7,731 bases of DNA. Source: Pirellulales bacterium. Lineage in GTDB: Bacteria > Planctomycetota > Planctomycetia > Pirellulales > Thermoguttaceae. A model generated the notes under the pieces. The model was not told where the DNA came from, ran no database searches, and saw only the letters and a list, made by a program, of their open reading frames with translations. Positions 1 through 5,732 of this stretch are shown in pieces. The DNA is taken from assembly GCA_030607895.1 (NCBI GenBank), contig JAUWJC010000179.1, forward strand, positions 1 through 7,731. Direction: 5' to 3'. The first letter of the stretch is position 1. Each line of letters opens with the position of its first letter. The position numbers and the translations under genes are program-made.

Positions 1-3
1 GAA

Positions 4-136
4 GGATGAGGGATGAGGGATGAGGGGTGTTCGTAACTGGAACTGGGGTGGAACTGGGGGGTGGAACTGGTAGAACTGCGGGTGGAACCTGGGGTCACAC
101 CTACAGGGCTGATTCAAATTCCTATCAGTTATCAGT
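4..136. repeat. G-rich short tandem repeats at the left edge
   Basis: Three perfect head-to-tail copies of the heptamer GGATGAG occupy 4-24. They are followed by three copies of GGAACTGG at 39-46, 50-57 and 63-70 in a G-rich context, then two tandem copies of TATCAGT at 123-136. Heptameric short tandem repeats of this kind are known from cyanobacterial and other bacterial intergenic DNA; assigning these to that class is an inference. The array may continue to the left of the window. I see no convincing gene in 1-188: the plus-strand frame starting at 27 is made of repeat translations and runs antisense into the next gene. Confidence 0.7.
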
Positions 137-188
137 TAACAGGACGGCTGTTGGATCTGGGTGTCGGGCACGGGGTGGACTTGGGTGG

Positions 189-605
189 CTAGGCTCGTAT
201 CTCTTGAAATCGTGGCAAGACGCCGGTCTCAGCTTCGTACTCCGCTATCCGCACTTTCTCCATAATCTTGCCGTCGTCAGAATCATCCAACGCCACGTAG
301 CGAAACGCCTTCACCGTAGGCGGTGAAAACCGTTTGTCGCTCAGGTGGGCATTGAATCGTTCCTTGATTTTGCCCTCGCCAACTCGCAGCACGGCGTCAC
401 CGTTGCCCAGCAGTTCGTAGACTCCGATGGAATCTTTCGGCACTTTGTTCGCGCCCGTCTTGCTGAACTCGTCTTTCTGCCACTGGATTGGCTCAAGGAC
501 CAGCGCCATTTTCCAGTCGGAGTTCTTTAGAAACACGGGGATGATGTTCTTAATCGGCAACTCGACCAGCGTTTGCAGGTAGTTGCTGATGAATGATCCT
601 GACAC
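189..605 (-). CDS. Small GIY-YIG-like domain protein
   Basis: A 138-residue protein whose second half resembles the GIY-YIG nuclease fold. It has GVY at residues 61-63, then after 10 residues RVG at 74-76 in place of YIG. The helix KERFNAH carries the candidate catalytic Arg83 and His87. An acidic helix 113-126 has Glu117 and Glu122 as candidate metal-binding glutamates, followed by a PRF motif at 131-133 like the usual P-x-(Y/F)-N ending. The first 50 residues (including LEPIQW) match nothing I recognise. If active it would be a small endonuclease; a non-catalytic relative is equally possible because the second motif is altered. The start is uncertain. GTG at 605 has no Shine-Dalgarno and lies inside the 591-820 inverted repeat, so the original N-terminus may be lost; ATG at residue 33 is an alternative. 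It is a lone gene with no operon partner in view. Confidence 0.6.
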   Translation of the reverse strand: MSGSFISNYLQTLVELPIKNIIPVFLKNSDWKMALVLEPIQWQKDEFSKTGANKVPKDSIGVYELLGNGDAVLRVGEGKIKERFNAHLSDKRFSPPTVKAFRYVALDDSDDGKIMEKVRIAEYEAETGVLPRFQEIRA

Positions 606-820
606 TAACGTTTTCTATGTGTGGACATGGGTTCAGTTGTTCTCGGGGAACCAAAACCCCCTGGCCTCACTGTCTTATCCAGATTGATGGCAAGAAAGTG
701 CATTTGTGTGCGAATTCAACGCCGGATCAAGCCATTCAACCGGCTTCACGAACTTGGGACAACCACTGTCGGTGCGGTTCCAGAGCATTCACATAGAAAA
801 CGGTAGAGTCAGGAAAGTTC
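591..820. repeat. Imperfect 31-bp inverted repeat bounding ~230 bp
   Basis: The left arm 591-621 and the right arm 790-820 are reverse complements at 26 of 31 positions. They include a perfect 13-bp block, CGTTTTCTATGTG at 609-621 and CACATAGAAAACG at 790-802. The 168 bp between the arms contain no recognisable gene. The layout resembles a MITE-sized element with terminal inverted repeats, but I see no target-site duplication outside the arms. The left arm overlaps the first codons of the GIY-YIG-like gene, so the arms could alternatively be two inverted copies of a shared upstream or regulatory sequence. Confidence 0.55.
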
Positions 821-835
821 CATGGCGAATGGAAC
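817..835 (-). terminator. Hairpin downstream of the DUF1559 gene
   Basis: GTTCCAT at 817-823 and ATGGAAC at 829-835 form a perfect 7-bp stem around a 5-nt loop. Read leftward, the direction of the DUF1559 gene that ends at 938, the stem is followed by a short T-rich stretch (CTTTCCT). It could serve as a terminator about 100 nt past the stop. A further GTTCCAT lies a little to the right (around 854-860) and may offer an alternative pairing. The rest of 836-937 holds nothing I recognise. Confidence 0.35.
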
Positions 836-937
836 TACGAAATCCATCCTCGTTCCATGCGATAATTCGGTAACTTATTGTCTTGCAGGTCCTTACTCCC
901 CTCCTTACAGTTTGAGGTATCAAGGACAATTTATGTC

Positions 938-1954
938 TCAACGGCCGTCGCCCGCGATCGGCTCGCCACCTATTGCCGTCGACAACGCCCGCCACACTTC
1001 CAGATCGATCGAGTTGCCGAAAAAGCGAACCGACCCGTCGCACAACGAGGCGTTCACTCCGCCGGAGTGCTGGCTGCGGGCGGCAAATGCTTGCAGGGGA
1101 GTATCGCCGTATTGGCCGATGAGGTCGCAGGCGGGGATGCCGTTGAGGTTTTCGGGCAACGGGCATTTGCGGACCACCAGGTCGGAACCGGAGAAGTTCG
1201 GCGTCAACCAGCCGGTAAAGACCTGGCCACCTTCGCTGGCCATCGTTTCGCTGAGCGGCCCCGACCAGCCGGTGGACGGGTGGGGTGGATTCGTGTCGCC
1301 GATTGTAGTGATGATTTCGGCCATCATCAGTGTGTTGCTCAGGCCGTCGCGGATATCGGCGAACCGGGAACTCCGCCGGTAACTAAAAGGCGCTCCCTTG
1401 AACGTCACGTCCGAAACGTCCTGCTGGCCGTAGTTCGTGTTGCCGAAGTTGACCGCGTAGTTCGCTTTCACTCGTTCGTAGGTGGGGTGCCCGTGATGGG
1501 CCCAGTTGGGCCGGTCCGAAGGACAGCCGAATACGGCCATGCGGTACTTACGAGGTTCGATATTGCCAAAACCCTTGCCTGCATCGAACATCACCTTGTT
1601 GAAGTTGATCGAATCGTACCAGGCCTGCTGCTCGATATAAGGGCCCATCTGGCTGTACCAACCATGGTCGTGGACGTAAGCACTTCCCCGAACAGCATCT
1701 TCCGCCTCGTCGCCGACGAACCGTATCGCGCCGAACGGCAACTCTTCCTTGGCCGCATGGTAGTTGTGCATCCCCAGGGCGAGTTGCTTGAGGTTGTTGC
1801 CGCACTGCATCCGCCGGGCTGCCTCCCGGGCTGACTGCACGGCCGGCAATAACAAAGCGATCAGGATGCCGATGATCGTGATTACCACCAATAACTCGAC
1901 CAGCGTAAAACCGTGTAGGGGCCGGGGGAAGAATCGGCAGGCTTTCCGTTGCAT
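938..1954 (-). CDS. DUF1559 pseudopilin-like protein, full length
   Basis: A 338-residue protein with a type IV-pilin-like N-terminus. A short basic leader (residues 1-15) ends at Gly15, then Phe16 and Glu20 (the conserved +5 Glu) begin a hydrophobic helix to about residue 38, followed by SAREAARRMQ and CGNNLKQ. This is the prepilin methylation/cleavage signal joined to the planctomycete DUF1559 (SBP_bac_10-like) domain. The C-terminus from about 296 carries the family hallmark HSGGVN...DGSVRFF and a closing GGE, so the protein is complete. The start is ATG 1954, because GGAGG at 1964-1960 lies 5 nt before it; the GTG at 1966 overlaps that ribosome site. Planctomycete genomes carry many paralogues; a role in pseudopilin or type II secretion-like surface structures is inferred from the N-terminus. 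It follows the lipoprotein gene by 36 nt and is probably co-transcribed. Confidence 0.93.
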   Translation of the reverse strand: MQRKACRFFPRPLHGFTLVELLVVITIIGILIALLLPAVQSAREAARRMQCGNNLKQLALGMHNYHAAKEELPFGAIRFVGDEAEDAVRGSAYVHDHGWYSQMGPYIEQQAWYDSINFNKVMFDAGKGFGNIEPRKYRMAVFGCPSDRPNWAHHGHPTYERVKANYAVNFGNTNYGQQDVSDVTFKGAPFSYRRSSRFADIRDGLSNTLMMAEIITTIGDTNPPHPSTGWSGPLSETMASEGGQVFTGWLTPNFSGSDLVVRKCPLPENLNGIPACDLIGQYGDTPLQAFAARSQHSGGVNASLCDGSVRFFGNSIDLEVWRALSTAIGGEPIAGDGR

Positions 1955-1959
1955 GGCTG

Positions 1960-1964
1960 CCTCC
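1960..1964 (-). promoter_or_regulatory. Ribosome binding site that sets the DUF1559 start
   Basis: GGAGG on the minus strand with a 5-nt spacer to ATG 1954. It overlaps the in-frame GTG at 1966, which rules that longer start out. Confidence 0.75.
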
Positions 1965-1990
1965 ACTCACAACTTGAAGTCTTGAATCAC

Positions 1991-2431
1991 CTAGTCCGCG
2001 CCGACGTCAATCAAAATGCCGCCGCGATGGCGCTGGGGAATCAAGTTCTCGCTTTCCCAAACGGGTATGTCGGCGGCGTCGGGCAACCGCTTGCCCTTTC
2101 GCACCGAGGTCACAATTGCCCGGACTTTACCCAGCGGCACGTCGTCCGCCGCGTAACGACCATCCGCCACCACGGCACCCACCGCCGGACCCTGGGCAGT
2201 GTCCTGTGGCAGGAATTGAATGCTCCCGGTCGCCAGCGGCTTGCCGTCGACGGTTACCGCTCCCTCAAGCCGCGTGGCGGGATAGCCGGGCCCCCGTAGC
2301 CCGCAGCCGAAGAACAACATCGCCACGAATACGATGCATCCGGCGTGCTTGAGAGCAATTCCTCGTGGCCGGTCCCCCCGGTTCTCCTCCGATACCTGCC
2401 GACGGACAAAAACAAAACGGGCTACCGTCAC
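1991..2431 (-). CDS. Small lipoprotein with carboxypeptidase-regulatory-like fold
   Basis: This is a planctomycete-type small lipoprotein, usually found next to DUF1559 genes. The readable core is a hydrophobic stretch CIVFVAMLFFG ending in Cys (lipobox), then a beta-sandwich-like segment with LEGAVTVDGKPLATGSIQF and the DGRY turn. This pattern is typical of carboxypeptidase-regulatory-like or transthyretin-like folds. The end (QRHRGGILIDVGAD) matches the usual position of the family C-terminus. The start is not settled. GTG 2431 gives 146 residues but puts about 35 residues ahead of the lipobox, and ATG 2320 leaves too short a signal peptide. GTG 2431 overlaps the TGA of the upstream PEP-CTERM remnant (GTGA), which would allow translational coupling. 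The function is unknown; an envelope location is inferred. Confidence 0.75.
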   Translation of the reverse strand: MTVARFVFVRRQVSEENRGDRPRGIALKHAGCIVFVAMLFFGCGLRGPGYPATRLEGAVTVDGKPLATGSIQFLPQDTAQGPAVGAVVADGRYAADDVPLGKVRAIVTSVRKGKRLPDAADIPVWESENLIPQRHRGGILIDVGAD

Positions 2432-2604
2432 AATACTAATCCACGCCGCATCCTGCGACCGGCACCGATCAGCAGGAGGCAAAAACCGGCTGCCACAAGA
2501 AGGACCAGGCTGCCCGGCTCCGAGACGGGCGCTACGTCGGCGTATGCTACTGCCACGAACAAACGCAACGCCCAGTGCATTGCCACTGTTGGTAATATAA
2601 GCAT
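2428..2604 (-). pseudogene. PEP-CTERM sorting-tail remnant
   Basis: A 58-residue minus-strand frame ends in a clear PEP-CTERM signal: VSEPGS, then a hydrophobic helix (LVLLVAAGFCLLLIGAG), then the basic cluster RRMRRG and the stop at 2428. Such tails direct exported proteins to the exosortase/EpsH system. Almost nothing of the protein body remains in this frame. A neighbouring minus-strand frame reads AYITNSGNALGVAFV around 2612-2560, which loosely resembles HAF-type repeats (INNSGQVVG), so a frameshift may separate body and tail. The palindrome at 2686-2764 with its in-frame stops cuts off any longer upstream reading. I treat it as the decayed 3' end of a surface-protein gene. A genuine small protein starting at ATG 2604 is less likely. 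Confidence 0.6.
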
Positions 2605-2685
2605 AAGACGCGCGTGATTGCAAGTGTTTTGACGATCAGGGGAGAAAAATTGACGAAATCCACTCTGTGGTGGGGGTAAACCGGA

Positions 2686-2764
2686 CCGAAAAAGGGACCA
2701 GGTTTAATTTGTGCGAAGCACCCTTCGGGCCGTTCCGGCAAATTAAACCTGGTCCCTTTTTCGG
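2686..2764. repeat. REPIN/MITE-like palindrome, copy 1
   Basis: Two perfect 26-nt inverted arms, 2686-2711 and 2739-2764 (outer end CCGAAAAAGGGACCAGG), enclose a 27-nt loop. The loop is three consecutive 9-nt micro-palindromes: TGC-GAA-GCA, CCC-TTC-GGG and CCG-TTC-CGG. A second copy lies at 5146-5227 in the same orientation. Dispersed palindromes of this size with an AAAAAGGGACC-type arm are typical of REP-derived elements moved by REP-associated tyrosine transposases; that origin is inferred, as no transposase is in the window. The A5/T5 ends next to a GC-rich stem could also stop transcription in both directions. It lies between the minus-strand cassette and the coiled-coil gene. Confidence 0.88.
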
Positions 2765-2866
2765 CTCTCATTGTGCGGTTTGCAATAACCTGATAACATA
2801 AGGACACGATCCCTTGCACGGGGGGCTCGTCGCTGGTCTCCAATCTGCAATCGCCATTTTCATGGC

Positions 2867-2872
2867 AAGGAG
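2867..2872 (+). promoter_or_regulatory. Ribosome binding site that sets the coiled-coil gene start
   Basis: AAGGAG with a 7-nt spacer to GTG 2880. The upstream in-frame ATG codons at 2814 and 2862 have no comparable site, and this one lies downstream of both. Confidence 0.7.
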
Positions 2873-2879
2873 AATTGCC

Positions 2880-4172
2880 GTGTCTCGGATGCATATTGCC
2901 GTTGCGGTGTTGCTTGTTCTGGGTCCCGTAGATGTGCCCGTCCTTGCGCAAACCGACGACGCACAACTCAAACGGGAAGTCGCCAAGCTGTTCGAATTGG
3001 GTAAATCGCTCAAGACGAGGGCCGAAGCAAAAGCACAGTTCGAACGGTTGCAAGAGTTGGCGCCGGATGACGGCCGTGTCGGCTACGCCTATGTCTTGGT
3101 TCAACTGAAACACCGTCATTACCGCGAAGCGGCCGAGTTGCTCGAGGATGTTCTTGGCAAGAGCAAGAACGATGGCAAGGATAACCTCGACGCATGGGAG
3201 GTCAAGATTTGGCTTTCCACGCTCACCAAACGGTACGGCACCGCCGTGGCCGAGATGCGCCAACTCCGCAAGTTCCTATCCTCGCGGCAGTCGAGCAAGA
3301 TTCCGCATACGCAACGTCAAGAGGTGGCCGAGTTCCTCGGCCGTATGTGCGGGTACCTGGAAGGGATAGCCAAACAGCAGACGCGCCCGACGCTTCGGCC
3401 GGACGACGTGCGGAGCATCACGGCCAAGATGACCGACTCGGAAAAGGCGGCCTTCGACCGTGGCCGGAACGACATCATCGGCCGGCTTTCCAACCAAACC
3501 GAACGGACCGACTCGCTCAAGGCGGAAGCAATCCGCGCGGAGGCAAAACGAAGAGGGATGCGAATCGAGGAACTCGACCGCCGACGCAAAGAGGCGGCCG
3601 CGCAACTCGCCGCCATGGAAGGCCGTCGCGAAGAGTTGCTCGAAAAACGCAAGGCCGAGATCGACGAGATCACCAAGCAAGAACGGGAAGCGCTTGCCGA
3701 ACTGCGCACCGCCGGAACGCGCGCGGTCGGGCTGCGGCGAGAATTGGCCGTTGTCGATAGCCGAATTGCCAAATTGATCGATCGGGTCGAACACCCGGAC
3801 ACCAATCCGATAGAACGCCGTCACCTGCTCGACGAAATCTCGAGATGGGAAATCATCCGCGCCCGGCAACGTACCGAACTGGCCGGGCAAGACACCCGGC
3901 TGGCAGGACTCCGCGAGCGGACGGCAGCCGTCAGGCAGCGCAAGGCGGATACCGAGAACCGCTACGACCGGGAGCTGGGCCGCATCGACGGCTTGCGACG
4001 GACCATGGACTCGATCGACCGCGACAAGAGCCTGCTGCTGACCGCGCCCATCCGCGGAAACACCCGCCGAGTACGCGCGCACAAAAGCCGCGCAATCGCA
4101 CTAACCAACTACATCAAGCTCCCCATAGTACTCGACGCCGAAAAGAAGCGGCTGCTGGAATCGTTCCGGTAA
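2880..4172 (+). CDS. Exported TPR-like and coiled-coil protein, unknown function
   Basis: With the GTG start at 2880 the product has 430 residues. Residues 1-23 form a signal peptide (SRM start, hydrophobic IAVAVLLVLG, VLA-Q cleavage site), so it is predicted to be periplasmic. Residues about 29-135 are helical with TPR-like spacing (FERLQELAPDD, YREAAELLEDVL). Residues about 205-300 and 318-385 are highly charged Glu/Arg/Lys-rich heptad-like helices, predicted as two coiled coils broken near HPDTNP. The C-terminal 40 residues are basic. A long, rod-like envelope protein or scaffold is the most that can be inferred; I recognise no enzymatic motif. A weak promoter-like pair, TTGTGC (2771-2776) and TAACAT (2794-2799) with a 17-nt spacer, lies just after the palindrome. 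The gene converges on the regulator at 4206-4991. Confidence 0.85.
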   Translation: MSRMHIAVAVLLVLGPVDVPVLAQTDDAQLKREVAKLFELGKSLKTRAEAKAQFERLQELAPDDGRVGYAYVLVQLKHRHYREAAELLEDVLGKSKNDGKDNLDAWEVKIWLSTLTKRYGTAVAEMRQLRKFLSSRQSSKIPHTQRQEVAEFLGRMCGYLEGIAKQQTRPTLRPDDVRSITAKMTDSEKAAFDRGRNDIIGRLSNQTERTDSLKAEAIRAEAKRRGMRIEELDRRRKEAAAQLAAMEGRREELLEKRKAEIDEITKQEREALAELRTAGTRAVGLRRELAVVDSRIAKLIDRVEHPDTNPIERRHLLDEISRWEIIRARQRTELAGQDTRLAGLRERTAAVRQRKADTENRYDRELGRIDGLRRTMDSIDRDKSLLLTAPIRGNTRRVRAHKSRAIALTNYIKLPIVLDAEKKRLLESFR

Positions 4173-4178
4173 GAGGAC

Positions 4179-4197
4179 CGGTGCGTTTCACGCACCG
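4179..4197. terminator. Shared hairpin terminator between convergent genes
   Basis: CGGTGCG (4179-4185) and CGCACCG (4191-4197) form a perfect 7-bp GC-rich stem with loop TTTCA. It lies in the 33-nt gap between the stop of the coiled-coil gene (4172) and the stop of the convergent regulator gene (4206), where a bidirectional terminator is expected. There is no long T-run on either side. Confidence 0.65.
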
Positions 4198-4205
4198 TAC
4201 ATCTG

Positions 4206-4991
4206 CTAGTGCCCAAAGCGGCTGCGATACGCTCGGGGGCTGAGGCCAAAGCGTTTGCGAAAATGTTGGGCGAAACGCGAGCCGTCCTCGTAGCCGACCG
4301 ACGCCGCGATCCGTCCGATCGGCTGACGTGAGCGAAGCAGTAACTCGACCGCCTTGTGCATCCGCAACTCGCGCAGGTATCTGGTGAAACTCACCCCGTG
4401 TTCCTGCCGAAACAGCCGCGAAAGATGGCCCGTACTCGTCTTGGCAACGTATCGCGCAAGGAACTCCAGCCGAATCGGCTCTTGCAGGTGGAAGGCCAGG
4501 TAGGTGCGCGTCCGGGCCAGCGGGTCGTCGGGTAACGAGCCGTCGTCGGCTTGCTCGGCCAGGCGGTACCAGACGGCGTCCAGGTGTGTCTTGGCGGCGT
4601 CTTCGGCGGCGTTTTCATCGCCGGCGCAGATGGCATCCACCATCGCCCGGTGCCCTTCGAACAGCACGTTCAGGTCGGGCCAGCAGAGCTGGATTGTCTC
4701 GCGCCGAAAAGCGTCGAGCCGTGCGGCCACCGTCTCCCAGACTTTGGCCAGGCCTTGGACGTCGGCCAGTTGAACGATGGTCACGTGCAGTCGCCGGTCC
4801 GCCTTGGCGACACGATCGTAGTCGCCCACCCGGGCCGCTTCCTGCATCTCGGCAAACGCGCCGAGCAGCGGCCCGGAATCCGCCCCGCCGGCGACGCGGG
4901 TGGCAGCGTGCCGCGCGGCAAACCCGTCGATCACGGCCCGCAACTCCGTGACGGTTCTCATGGGAGTCAGATTGGCCGGTTGCGTCGCCAT
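4206..4991 (-). CDS. FCD-AraC fusion transcriptional regulator
   Basis: A 261-residue regulator with an unusual domain order. Residues about 15-145 look like the all-helical FCD effector domain of GntR/FadR regulators. The metal-ligand pattern is intact: Asp65-x3-His69 (DRRLH), His114 (EGHRAMVDAI) and His136 (KTHLDAV). Residues about 162-258 are an AraC/XylS double helix-turn-helix. The first half is LEFLARYVAK...HLSRLFRQEHG, and the second is IGRIAASVGYEDGSRFAQHFRKRFG with the closing LSPRAYR. FCD normally follows a GntR winged helix, so the DNA-binding module appears to have been exchanged. FCD domains bind small carboxylates or sugar acids through a metal; the ligand here is unknown. ATG 4991 is preceded by AGGAAGG 7 nt upstream, and a possible -10 box TATACT lies at 5016-5011 without a good -35. 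No target is obvious; the adjacent exported genes are candidates. Confidence 0.9.
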   Translation of the reverse strand: MATQPANLTPMRTVTELRAVIDGFAARHAATRVAGGADSGPLLGAFAEMQEAARVGDYDRVAKADRRLHVTIVQLADVQGLAKVWETVAARLDAFRRETIQLCWPDLNVLFEGHRAMVDAICAGDENAAEDAAKTHLDAVWYRLAEQADDGSLPDDPLARTRTYLAFHLQEPIRLEFLARYVAKTSTGHLSRLFRQEHGVSFTRYLRELRMHKAVELLLRSRQPIGRIAASVGYEDGSRFAQHFRKRFGLSPRAYRSRFGH

Positions 4992-5145
4992 GGGCCACCC
5001 TTCCTCATTCAGTATATGTCAAATCGCGCGCCAGATGAGGTCAATTCCAATAAAGCGCGGATTCCTGCTTGTGCGGGGAATATCCTTTCTGGATAATAGC
5101 AGATGTGGTTGCGTTGTGCAATCGCCATGTGTGTTTTTGAACGTC

Positions 5146-5227
5146 GCCGAAAAAGGGACCAGGTTTAATTTGTGCGAAGCACCCTCCGGGCCGCAGGCGG
5201 CAAATTAAACCTGGTCCCTTTTTCGGC
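5146..5227. repeat. REPIN/MITE-like palindrome, copy 2
   Basis: Perfect 27-nt arms, 5146-5172 and 5201-5227, enclose a 28-nt loop. The 26-nt core of each arm is identical to copy 1 at 2686-2764. The loop again splits into three micro-palindromes, TGC-GAA-GCA, CCC-TCC-GGG and CCG-CAGG-CGG. The second and third mini-loops differ from copy 1 while all three 3-bp stems are kept. It ends 17 nt before the ATG of the lipoprotein gene, so it sits in that gene's leader or promoter region. The stretch 4992-5145 to its left holds only the upstream region of the regulator gene and a weak hairpin near 5079-5096. Confidence 0.88.
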
Positions 5228-5244
5228 CAAGGGCGCCACCCCAC

Positions 5245-5721
5245 ATGAATCGAAGACCGAAACAGCGGATCAGAGACACCCTTGACGGCGATAGCGTTCG
5301 CTGGCCGCTGGTCCTCGTCGTCGGCTGCCTGGCGTGTGCCGTGCCGGCCGGGTGCGGTCACCGCGGGGAGTTGCCGCCGATGGCCGAGGTGAAGGTAACG
5401 GTCACGCTCGACGGGCGGCCGTTGCCCCGCGGCTTGGTACAGTTTATGCCTGATAGCTCCAAGGGAACTCGCGGTCCGGCCGGCGTGGTCGATATCGATG
5501 CCGATGGCCGTTACGAAATCAACACGGCCGGCGTCAAAGGTGCGATGATCGGATGGCACAAGATCCGCGTCCACGCCCCGCAGCAGATGCCCGAGACGAA
5601 TTCCAATCCGCCGTCGATCATCCCGTCGCGGTACCACAATCCATACACGTCCACCCTGACGGCCGAAGTGAAGCCGGAGAGGGACAACGTGATCGATCTG
5701 AAACTGACCTCTCAGCCGTGA
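5245..5721 (+). CDS. Lipoprotein with carboxypeptidase-regulatory-like domain
   Basis: A 158-residue lipoprotein. Residues 1-20 are basic or polar, residues 21-36 form the hydrophobic signal core (PLVLVVGCLACAVPAG), and Cys37 is the predicted lipidated residue. The mature part begins with a short linker, then EVKVTVTLDGRPLPRGLVQFMP and the DADGRYEI turn, the pattern of a carboxypeptidase-regulatory-like beta-sandwich. The C-terminal segment has PSRYHNPYTS...LTAEVKP and ends IDLKLTSQP. This matches the family ending, in which a tolerated P-x-(K/R)-Y motif precedes the last strands. The gene is complete. Its stop lies 11 nt before the DUF1559 start, so the two form an operon like the minus-strand pair at 1991-2431 and 938-1954. 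Ribosome binding is weak (AAGGGCG about 10 nt upstream), and the palindrome ends 17 nt before the ATG. The biochemical role is unknown. Confidence 0.88.
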   Translation: MNRRPKQRIRDTLDGDSVRWPLVLVVGCLACAVPAGCGHRGELPPMAEVKVTVTLDGRPLPRGLVQFMPDSSKGTRGPAGVVDIDADGRYEINTAGVKGAMIGWHKIRVHAPQQMPETNSNPPSIIPSRYHNPYTSTLTAEVKPERDNVIDLKLTSQP

Positions 5722-5732
5722 GTAGGGAAACG

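Noticed and set aside
591..820. att-site or integron recombination site
   Set aside because: The arms are inverted rather than direct, there is no integrase, and no attC core sites or tRNA are nearby.
878..1834. 318-residue plus-strand open frame opposite the DUF1559 gene
   Set aside because: It is the antisense shadow of a clear DUF1559 gene with hallmark motifs at both ends; the translation has no recognisable domain and many of its segments mirror GC-rich codon patterns.
2629..2656. TTGACGA direct repeat at 2629-2635 and 2650-2656 as a promoter or operator
   Set aside because: The 21-nt spacing is suggestive, but neither copy has a -10 box at a suitable distance and one 7-mer pair is weak evidence.
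2547..3263. 238-residue minus-strand frame spanning the palindrome
   Set aside because: It reads straight through the REPIN-like element and antisense to the coiled-coil gene; the AEKGTRFNL / KPGPFF segments are translations of the repeat, and the same peptides appear at the second copy.
3276..4082. 268-residue minus-strand open frame opposite the coiled-coil gene
   Set aside because: It runs against a gene with signal peptide, ribosome site and coherent coiled-coil pattern; the antisense translation is a compositional by-product.
4551..5096. Plus-strand open frames across the regulator gene
   Set aside because: They are antisense to a well-supported FCD-AraC protein and show no domain or start signal.
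2686..5227. CRISPR-like direct repeats, since two identical 26-nt cores occur
   Set aside because: There are only two copies 2.4 kb apart, each a long palindrome with genes in between; no regular spacers exist.
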